5,399 nt of DNA from assembly GCA_013003255.1 (NCBI GenBank), contig JABDJZ010000329.1, positions 1-5,399 of the forward strand, in the 5' to 3' direction. Position 1 is the stretch's first letter, and each line of letters begins with the position of its first letter. This DNA comes from Rhodothermales bacterium (lineage in GTDB: Bacteria; Bacteroidota; Rhodothermia; Rhodothermales; UBA10348). Of the stretch, positions 1 to 5,091 are shown one piece after another. Both the position numbers and the translations under genes were made by a program. The notes under the pieces were generated by a model. It was not told where the DNA came from and did not search any database. It worked only from the letters and a program-made list of their open reading frames with translations.

Positions 1-384
1 GAGCGGGTCGAGGACTACATGCAGGTTGGCGACAAGGTCAAAGTGTCACTCATCGAGGTTCGCCCTGACGGCAAGCTTCGGTTCTCCCGCAAGCCGCTGA
101 TCGAGAAGCCGGAAGGCTGGGAAGAGCGGCCGCGTGAGCGCTCCGGTGGTGGTGGTCGTGGCCGTGGTGGTCGCGATGGCGGCCGAGGCCGTGGCGGACG
201 CGACGGTGGACGTGGTCGTGGTGGCCGTGACGGTGGTCGCGGACGCGATGGCGGCCGTGGCCGTGACGGTGGTCGCGGACGCGACGGTGGCCGTGATGGC
301 GACAGTGGCCGTGGCCGTGACGGCGACAGCGACCGTGGTCGTGACGGTGGTGGCGACAGCGACAACCGCCGGGATGACGACTAG
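1..384 (+). CDS. pnp: Polynucleotide phosphorylase, C-terminal fragment (S1 domain end plus RGG/RD tail)
   Basis: The reading frame is open from base 1 and ends with TAG at 382-384, giving the last 127 residues of a protein whose start lies outside the window. The first ~37 residues (VEDYMQVGDKVKV, then LIEVRPDGKLRFSRK) match the last strands of an S1 RNA-binding domain as found at the C-terminus of PNPase, where 'GDxVKVxVxEID..G+xxLSRK' is typical. PNPase is the cytoplasmic 3'-5' phosphorolytic exoribonuclease of mRNA decay. After a short linker (EKPEGWEERPRERS) comes an unusual tail of about 80 residues built only from G, R, D and a few S and N. The gene after it is an M16 peptidase, the same order as in several other phyla, which supports pnp over other S1 proteins such as RpsA. 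The catalytic RNase PH and KH domains are not in view, so another S1 protein cannot be fully excluded. Confidence 0.85.
   Translation, partial: ERVEDYMQVGDKVKVSLIEVRPDGKLRFSRKPLIEKPEGWEERPRERSGGGGRGRGGRDGGRGRGGRDGGRGRGGRDGGRGRDGGRGRDGGRGRDGGRDGDSGRGRDGDSDRGRDGGGDSDNRRDDD
157..366. repeat. Degenerate in-frame tandem repeat encoding RGRGGRDGG and RGRDGG units
   Basis: Within the PNPase tail the DNA is an in-frame tandem repeat. At protein level it reads as three copies of the 9-residue unit RGRGGRDGG (157-237), three copies of the 6-residue unit RGRDGG (238-291), then RDGDSG (292-309), RGRDGDSD (310-333) and RGRDGGGDSDN (334-366). The 27- and 18-base DNA units differ from each other mainly at third codon positions (GGT/GGC, CGT/CGC, GAT/GAC), so the protein pattern is conserved better than the DNA. 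This suggests selection on the peptide, though slippage may have made the copies. The stretch has about 22 Arg and 17 Asp, with acidic residues increasing towards the C-terminus. Confidence 0.85.
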
Positions 385-404
385 TCTTCCTGTTTGAGCT
401 GAAC

Positions 405-444
405 GGAGCGCCGTCCGTCACCTCAGGGTGGCGGGCGGCGTTTC
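405..444 (+). terminator. Rho-independent-like terminator after pnp
   Basis: A perfect 14-pair stem is formed by 409-422 (CGCCGTCCGTCACC) and 427-440 (GGTGGCGGGCGGCG) around the four-base loop TCAG, with two G-U pairs. It can be extended by four weaker pairs (405-408 with 441-444). It is followed by only three T residues (TTTCC), so the U-tract is short. It lies 20 bases after the pnp stop. Intrinsic termination or protection of the pnp mRNA 3' end is the likely role; the short U-tract leaves room for the latter. Confidence 0.65.
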
Positions 445-469
445 CGCATTTGGTGCTGCTTGCGGCGCC

Positions 470-495
470 GGAAGTCCAGCGATTCTGCGACTTCC
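470..495 (+). promoter_or_regulatory. Hairpin in the leader of the M16 peptidase gene
   Basis: GGAAGTC (470-476) and GACTTCC (489-495) are exact inverted repeats. The stem extends inward by CAG (477-479) with CTG (485-487), leaving one bulged C at 488 and the loop CGATT, for ten pairs in total. No T-run follows, so it does not look like a terminator. It ends 11 bases before the first possible TTG start at 507, where it could be a leader structure or an operator. I see no convincing -35/-10 pair nearby. The role is unknown. Confidence 0.4.
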
Positions 496-506
496 AACCC
501 GTTTGA

Positions 507-1817
507 TTGCGCCGACCCGCACGTGGTAATTACCGTACAGAACTCGACCCCATTCCCATCGATTCATTGACCCAATCCGCCTTCCCAGAGTTTGACAAGA
601 CCGTCCTGGACAACGGCGTCCGCGTCGTCACCGAGAGCATTCCCTCGGTGAGGTCCGTCTCGGTCGGCGTCTGGATTGATACAGGCAGCCGGGACGAGAC
701 CGCGGAAGAGAGTGGCATCAGTCACTTCATTGAGCACATGGTGTTCAAGGGCACTGAAAAGCGCCGCATGCACCAGATCGCCCAGCGCATGGAGGCGGTC
801 GGCGGTTACCTCAACGCATTCACTGCCAAGGAATACACCTGCTATTACGCACGCGCACTGGACGAGTATCTGGCGCGCGCGGTCGACACCGTGTGTGACC
901 TTGTCCTCAGTCCGAGCTTCCCCGAGCGGGAGCTGGGCAAGGAAAAGGACGTGGTGGTCGAGGAGATGCGGATGTATGAGGACGCTCCCGAGGAGCTGAT
1001 CTTTGATCGCTTCGAGTCCGCACTCTACCCCAATCATCCCATGGGGCGCCCTGTGATCGGCTTCGAGGAGACGGTGCGCGCTTTCACGCGCCCCCAACTG
1101 CTGTCCTACGTGGGCCGCCGCTATACCCCGAATCGCCTGGTTGTTTCGGTTGCGGGCAATGTCCGGCATGCCAAGGTGGTGTCCCTCGTGGAGAGGGCGT
1201 TCGCAACGGTGCGAGAAACGACGCCGACGGCAAAGCGGGCTCCCGTTCACGCCTCCGATGCGCGGCACCTCCGGGAAAACAGGGGCATTCAGCAGGCCCA
1301 TCTGGTACTGGGGCGGCAGGCACTTGACGTGTTTGATGATCGGCGGATTCCCATGTCCGTGCTCAACACTATCGTCGGTGGCGGCATGTCTTCTCGCCTG
1401 AATCAGAACATCCGGGAGAAGTACGGCTACTGCTATCAGATCTACTCCTTTAACAACCTCTATTCCGATACCGGGGAGTTCGGGGTCTACATGGGCACGG
1501 ATGCCGGTAAGGTTGACCGTGCCCAGAAGCTCATCTTCAGGGAACTGGACAAGCTGGCGCAGACTGCAGTCAGTGACCGCATGCTGAAACAGGCAAAGAG
1601 CCAGGTGAAGGGCTCGATCATGCTTGGCCTGGAGAGCATGGGCTCACGCATGATGCGCCTCGGACGACAGGAACTGTACTACGGGCAGTACGTCAGCCTG
1701 GACGACATCCTGCAGCAGGTCGAGTCCGTCACCCGTGAAGAGGTACTCGACCTTGCACAGCTGCTTTTCAGACCGGAAGACTATTCCACGGTCACGCTGC
1801 TGCCGAAGGCGGCCTGA
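507..1817 (+). CDS. M16 family zinc metallopeptidase (mitochondrial processing peptidase-like)
   Basis: The product is 436 residues from the TTG at 507, close to the usual ~410-440 for single-chain M16B peptidases. The inverted zinc motif HFIEH is at residues 73-77 (ligands H73 and H77, catalytic E76). The third ligand is expected in EKDVVVEE, most likely E153, 76 residues after H77, which is the normal spacing. The second-half domain has GGGMSSRL (291-298) and IREKYGYCYQIYS, with R297 and Y310 as candidates for the conserved Arg/Tyr pair, so this looks like an active subunit and not a decayed partner. There is no signal peptide or membrane segment, which suggests a cytoplasmic enzyme acting on small peptides or protein ends; the substrate is unknown. 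The start is uncertain: a TGA at 504-506 makes 507 the earliest start, TTG at 567 (MTQSAFPEFDKTVLDNG) would give a more family-like N-terminus, and neither has a clear ribosome binding site. Confidence 0.93.
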   Translation: MRRPARGNYRTELDPIPIDSLTQSAFPEFDKTVLDNGVRVVTESIPSVRSVSVGVWIDTGSRDETAEESGISHFIEHMVFKGTEKRRMHQIAQRMEAVGGYLNAFTAKEYTCYYARALDEYLARAVDTVCDLVLSPSFPERELGKEKDVVVEEMRMYEDAPEELIFDRFESALYPNHPMGRPVIGFEETVRAFTRPQLLSYVGRRYTPNRLVVSVAGNVRHAKVVSLVERAFATVRETTPTAKRAPVHASDARHLRENRGIQQAHLVLGRQALDVFDDRRIPMSVLNTIVGGGMSSRLNQNIREKYGYCYQIYSFNNLYSDTGEFGVYMGTDAGKVDRAQKLIFRELDKLAQTAVSDRMLKQAKSQVKGSIMLGLESMGSRMMRLGRQELYYGQYVSLDDILQQVESVTREEVLDLAQLLFRPEDYSTVTLLPKAA

Positions 1818-1850
1818 CCCCCAGGCCAGAGGGCCGCTGACACAACGTAC

Positions 1851-2795
1851 ATGACTAAGGTTTTGGTTACCGGCGGAGCCGGGTTTATTGGATCTCACAT
1901 CGCCGATGCTCTCGTGGGGCAGGGGCGAGAAGTGCACATCCTGGATGATCTTTCTTCGGGCGTTCGCGAGAATGTCCCCGATGCGGCCAAGCTCCACGTA
2001 ATGGACGTTCGCTCCGAGGACGTGGCATCGCTCTTCGCTGAGGAGAAGTTTGACTTGTTGGTGCATCACGCGGCCCAGATGGATGTCCGCAAGAGTGTCA
2101 CCGACCCGCGCTATGACGCCGACGTTAATGTCGGGGGACTGATCAACCTCATGGAGGCCGGACGGCGGGCCGGGCTGAAGAAGGTGGTTTTCGCCTCGAC
2201 CGGCGGGGCCATTTACGGGGAGCCCGAGTATGCACCACAGGATGAGGCGCACCCGCTCAAGCCCCTGTCTCCGTACGGGATAGCCAAGCTATCCTCGGAG
2301 AAGTATCTGTTTTTCTACCGGGAGCAGTACGGCATCGACTACGTGGCACTCCGGTACGGCAATGTCTACGGTCCGCGTCAGAATCCACACGGTGAAGCGG
2401 GCGTGGTGGCCATCTTTGCCGAGCGAATGCTCGCCGGCGAATCCACCGTGATCAACGGGGATGGCCTGCAGACCCGCGACTATGTCTTCGTCCGGGATGT
2501 GGTAGCCGCCAACATGGCCGCCGTGGCATACGATGGCTCCGGTGTCTTCAATGTCGGTACCTCCGTGGAGACTGACGTGAACACCCTGTGGCGGACGCTG
2601 CAGGACCTGGCAGATCCTGAGGTTCAGCCGGTTCACGGCCCCGGAAAACCCGGGGAACAGCGGCGCTCCGTGCTGGCTTATGGCCTCACCAAGAGCGAAC
2701 TCGGATGGGAGCCTTCGGTCAACGTCCAGAATGGACTCCGGGCTACATTCGAGTGGTTCCGGAACCGGTCCGAGGCTGTCGGCACGGATGTATGA
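1851..2795 (+). CDS. galE: NAD-dependent sugar-nucleotide epimerase, UDP-glucose 4-epimerase-like
   Basis: The 314-residue product is an extended short-chain dehydrogenase/reductase, of normal length for GalE-type enzymes. The NAD-binding glycine motif TGGAGFIG is at residues 7-14, D32/D33 follow strand 2 where the adenosine ribose is bound, and the catalytic YxxxK is Y142/K146 in SPYGIAK. HHAAQMDVRKSV, RYGNVYGPRQNPHGE and GDGLQTRDYVFV are characteristic blocks of GalE-like enzymes. The Ser/Thr region reads ASTGGAIYG (115-123), one residue longer between F and YG than E. coli GalE (FSSSATVYG); S116 or T117 would be the catalytic residue. Likely reaction: C4 epimerisation of UDP-glucose/galactose or a related sugar for polysaccharide or glycolipid synthesis. 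The exact substrate cannot be read from sequence, and an epimerase for another UDP-sugar is possible. The gene starts 33 bases after the peptidase stop; an AGAGGG at 1828-1833 is rather far (17 bases) from the ATG. Confidence 0.9.
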   Translation: MTKVLVTGGAGFIGSHIADALVGQGREVHILDDLSSGVRENVPDAAKLHVMDVRSEDVASLFAEEKFDLLVHHAAQMDVRKSVTDPRYDADVNVGGLINLMEAGRRAGLKKVVFASTGGAIYGEPEYAPQDEAHPLKPLSPYGIAKLSSEKYLFFYREQYGIDYVALRYGNVYGPRQNPHGEAGVVAIFAERMLAGESTVINGDGLQTRDYVFVRDVVAANMAAVAYDGSGVFNVGTSVETDVNTLWRTLQDLADPEVQPVHGPGKPGEQRRSVLAYGLTKSELGWEPSVNVQNGLRATFEWFRNRSEAVGTDV

Positions 2796-3531
2796 GGTAA
2801 GACTCCAGCAATTTGAGGGTCCACTGGACCTGCTCCTCTTCTTCATCCGACGGGATGAACTGGACATCTATGACATCCCGATAGCCGGGATAGCAGACGA
2901 GTTTCTGGAGTACGTCCGGCTGCTGGAGCAGGTTGATCTGGACGGCGTCGGGGATTTCCTCTACATGGCCGCGCTCCTGATCAACATCAAGACGCGGATG
3001 CTCCTGCCAAGCCAGGAACTGGATGAGGAGGGTGAACCCATCGACCCCCGACAGGAGCTCGTCGAGCGGCTCCTGGAGTACATCCGGTTCAAGGAAGCAT
3101 CCGATATCCTGTCAGAGGCGCACGACCGCAGGCAGGAGCAGTTTACCCGCGGACAGGATCTCGAGATCGTAGCCGAACTCCAGGATTCAGGCGATACGAT
3201 TGCCGACGCGAGCATCTTTGACCTGGTTAAGGCCCTCAGGCGCGTCCTGACTGAGGCTGAGGTGGTGGAGCCGAGCCACGAGGTAGAGGCGGAGTCCTGG
3301 TCTCTGGAGGGTCAGCAGGAGTATCTGGAAGAGCACCTGGCAGACGGCGAACGGAAGTCCTTTGTGGGTCTCGTCACCGGAAGACCCCGCGGATTCATTA
3401 TTGCCACCTTCCTGGCAGTGCTTGAAATGGCCCGAAACGGGCTTGTCGCCATATTCGTGGAGCGCTCTGCGCTGGATTTCTACCTTTCAGCTTCGACCAA
3501 CCCAACTGGCGGGGGAGCCCCTACCGAATAA
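2788..3531 (+). CDS. scpA: Segregation and condensation protein A (kleisin subunit of SMC-ScpAB)
   Basis: The product is 247 residues, as usual for ScpA. The N-terminus (YEVRLQQFEGPLDLLLFFI, then DELDIYDIPI at 23-32) is the hallmark kleisin segment that binds the neck of SMC. Residues ~55-72 (GDFLYMAALLINIKTRMLLP) are also typical. A variable acidic middle carries the ScpB-binding region, and the end (FIIATFLAVLEMARNGLVAIFVERSALDFYL, ~203-233) is the winged-helix domain that binds the SMC head. ScpA bridges the SMC dimer and helps to organise and segregate the nucleoid. I chose ATG 2788 over an in-frame ATG at 2680 because the family N-terminus begins here and the 36 extra residues look like a shadow of the epimerase gene. 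It overlaps the epimerase stop by 8 bases with GAGG at 2772-2775, which suggests translational coupling. A short Pro/Gly-rich tail (STNPTGGGAPTE) follows the last domain. Confidence 0.95.
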   Translation: MYEVRLQQFEGPLDLLLFFIRRDELDIYDIPIAGIADEFLEYVRLLEQVDLDGVGDFLYMAALLINIKTRMLLPSQELDEEGEPIDPRQELVERLLEYIRFKEASDILSEAHDRRQEQFTRGQDLEIVAELQDSGDTIADASIFDLVKALRRVLTEAEVVEPSHEVEAESWSLEGQQEYLEEHLADGERKSFVGLVTGRPRGFIIATFLAVLEMARNGLVAIFVERSALDFYLSASTNPTGGGAPTE

Positions 3532-4232
3532 TGGAAGACCAAGACGGCTTTTCGGGCTTCGGCGCGACGGGGAGCAACCGGCTTGAGCAGGTGGTCGAAG
3601 CGCTTGTCTTTGCCGCCGAGCATCCGGTCAGCGGCATCCGCATCGCCGAGATTTACGGCGAGGTCACCGGGCAGGACCGCCCCGCCGAGCAGGAAGTGAT
3701 CCACGCCGTCGACACGCTGAACGAGCGATACGCCGAGCAGGACCGTCCCCTGAGGATAGAGGCCTGGAGCGGCGGCTTTCGCATGGCCACCATCCCGGAG
3801 GTCGCGCCCTACATCAAGGAGCTCTTCCAGGAGCAGCGTCAGCGTCGGCTCAGTCGATCACTGCTCGAAACGCTCGCCATACTGGCGTACCGGCAGCCCA
3901 CCACCAAGCCCGAGGTTGAGTTTGTTCGGGGTGTGGACTGTGACTACGCCATTCGGAGACTGGCTGAGATGGGCCTCGTGGACGTGATGGGTCGCTCCGA
4001 ATCCGTCGGGCGCCCGCTGTTGTACGGGACCACACCCCGCTTCCTGGAACTGTTCGGTCTCAATGACATCGGGGATCTCCCAAACCTTCGCGAGATCGAG
4101 AGCATCCTGGATGACCCGGCCTTCCACAAGGAACGCGCCTTGCTGCTGATGAAGAGCGGGCTGTCGGAAATGAAGGCGGCAGTGGAGCCGGAAGGCACCT
4201 CTTCCACCGAGCAGGTGGAGTCCACCGAATGA
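3531..4232 (+). CDS. scpB: Segregation and condensation protein B (SMC-ScpAB winged-helix subunit)
   Basis: The product is 233 residues, within the normal range. ScpB forms a dimer of tandem winged-helix proteins that binds the middle of ScpA and regulates the SMC ring on the chromosome. The first winged helix covers about residues 17-100 (LEQVVEALVFAAEHPVS... GGFRMATIPEVAPYI). The second covers about 106-176 and carries the most conserved family blocks: LSRSLLETLAILAYRQP (107-123), VEFVRGVDCDYAIRRLAE (129-146), GLVDVMGR and GRPLLYGTTPRFLELFGL (160-177). The C-terminal ~50 residues are acidic and probably disordered, ending in the STEQVESTE repeat. The ATG shares its A with the scpA stop (TAATG), and a GGGGGAG at 3511-3517 lies upstream, so translation is probably coupled and the two subunits made in a fixed ratio. 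Confidence 0.95.
   Translation: MEDQDGFSGFGATGSNRLEQVVEALVFAAEHPVSGIRIAEIYGEVTGQDRPAEQEVIHAVDTLNERYAEQDRPLRIEAWSGGFRMATIPEVAPYIKELFQEQRQRRLSRSLLETLAILAYRQPTTKPEVEFVRGVDCDYAIRRLAEMGLVDVMGRSESVGRPLLYGTTPRFLELFGLNDIGDLPNLREIESILDDPAFHKERALLLMKSGLSEMKAAVEPEGTSSTEQVESTE
4204..4226 (+). promoter_or_regulatory. Ribosome binding site of the pseudouridine synthase gene inside two alternative hairpins
   Basis: GGTGGAG at 4214-4220 lies 8 bases before the ATG at 4229 and is the best Shine-Dalgarno match in the window, supporting that start. The same GGTGG (4214-4218) can pair with CCACC upstream (4204-4208, five-base loop) or with CCACC downstream (4222-4226, three-base loop). Either pairing would hide the site, and a ribosome finishing scpB would open it. 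The copies arise from the direct repeat TCCACCGA (4203-4210 and 4221-4228), which also encodes the Ser-Thr-Glu repeat at the end of ScpB. Regulation is inferred from pairing only. Confidence 0.4.
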
Positions 4233-5089
4233 AGCGCCCCAACCCAAAGGCCCGCAAGCGCGGCAAGAGCAACCAGCCGCGTCGCAAGACGGTACCCAAA
4301 TGGAAGGATGGCAAGCGGGTCAAGGAGGCCGCGCCATCACCCAAGAGGGGACCCGCGACCTTCCCCATGCGCTTGAACCGGTTCATCGCCCGGTCCGGTG
4401 TCTGCTCACGCCGGGAGGCCGATGACCTCATCAAGCAGGGCCTGGTGGAGGTGGATGGCAAGGTGGTGACCGAGTTCGCCACCCAGGTTGAGGAGCAGAA
4501 CCGGGTCAGGGTCAACGGAACGGAAATCACGCCGGTGGCGGGGGAGTACATCCTGCTGAACAAGCCTTCCGGCGTCATCACGACCAAGAGTGACGAGAAA
4601 GGACGCAAGACCGTTCTGGACCTCGTCGACCTTTCCGACACGGCCAAAGGGGCCCTGTTTCCGGTGGGACGCCTGGACCGGGAGACCACGGGGATTCTCC
4701 TGTTAACCTCGGACGGCGATCTGGCGCACCGGCTGATGCACCCCTCATACGAGGTGGAGAAGCTGTACCGGGTCCGTACCGCACGCGAGGTCACAGACGC
4801 GGAAATTGCCAAGCTCACCGCAGGCCTTGAACTGGATGACGGCCCCGCCAATGCAGATCGTGCGGCGTTTCTGGACCCCGGAGAGCGGCGGGAGGTGGGC
4901 GTGTCCATGCACTCCGGACGCAACCGGATTGTCCGCCGCATGTTTGAGCACCTGGGACACGATGTGAAGCAGCTTGAGCGCGTTCGGTACGCAGGTCTCA
5001 CTTCCAGTGGGGTGCGTCGTGGAAAGTGGCGCAGGCTGACCGACAAGGAAGAGGCGCGTCTATACCGCGCCGTCAAAATGAAACGATAG
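4229..5089 (+). CDS. rluB: rRNA pseudouridine synthase, RluB/RsuA family, with basic N-terminal tail
   Basis: The 286-residue product converts a uridine in rRNA to pseudouridine. Residues ~47-105 form an S4 RNA-binding domain (MRLNRFIARSGVCSRREAD, then GLVEVDGKVV). The catalytic domain starts at ~106 (YILLNKPSGVITT) and contains the motif GRLDRETTGILLLTSDGD with catalytic Asp at D150. GRNRIVRRMFEHLGHDVKQLERV (230-252) is the second family block. In E. coli RluB modifies 23S rRNA (U2605), while RsuA acts on 16S rRNA; the sequence fits the RluB side better but I cannot assign the target site with certainty. An extra N-terminal tail of ~46 residues is rich in Lys, Arg and Pro. The ATGA overlap with scpB and GGTGGAG 8 bases upstream support ATG 4229; ATG 4367 would drop the tail and start right at the S4 domain. 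Confidence 0.9.
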   Translation: MKRPNPKARKRGKSNQPRRKTVPKWKDGKRVKEAAPSPKRGPATFPMRLNRFIARSGVCSRREADDLIKQGLVEVDGKVVTEFATQVEEQNRVRVNGTEITPVAGEYILLNKPSGVITTKSDEKGRKTVLDLVDLSDTAKGALFPVGRLDRETTGILLLTSDGDLAHRLMHPSYEVEKLYRVRTAREVTDAEIAKLTAGLELDDGPANADRAAFLDPGERREVGVSMHSGRNRIVRRMFEHLGHDVKQLERVRYAGLTSSGVRRGKWRRLTDKEEARLYRAVKMKR

Positions 5090-5091
5090 CC

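Noticed and set aside
157..366. Possible CRISPR or satellite array
   Set aside because: The units have no unique spacers, are 18 or 27 bases long and stay in the pnp reading frame, so they are coding repeats.
134..397. A + strand frame of Val/Ala repeats overlapping the pnp tail
   Set aside because: It is the +1 frame shadow of the GGN-CGN repeat; it looks membrane-like only because shifted Gly/Arg codons read as Val and Ala.
444..506. A promoter with TTGCGG near 460 as the -35 box
   Set aside because: No acceptable -10 element at 15-18 bases, nor a clear Bacteroidota-type -7 TAnnTTTG element; I cannot support a promoter call.
564..1301. A 245-residue open frame on the - strand
   Set aside because: It is antisense to the M16 peptidase, whose zinc motif and family blocks are clear, and its translation is His-rich low-information sequence with no recognisable domain.
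1818..1850. Short GGCC-AGAG-GGCC pairing between the peptidase and epimerase genes
   Set aside because: Only four pairs with no T-run; too weak for a terminator.
2680..2787. Upstream in-frame ATG giving ScpA 36 extra residues
   Set aside because: The extension overlaps conserved epimerase codons, is Ser/Arg/Gly-rich, and the ScpA family N-terminus begins exactly at ATG 2788.
1644..2867. Two - strand open frames (1644-2252 and 2289-2867)
   Set aside because: Both are antisense to the peptidase and epimerase genes and show no motif or plausible start context.
4060..5076. A 338-residue open frame on the - strand
   Set aside because: It lies opposite the well-supported scpB and pseudouridine synthase genes, is rich in Arg, Ser and Pro as expected for an antisense frame in GC-rich DNA, and shows no family motif.
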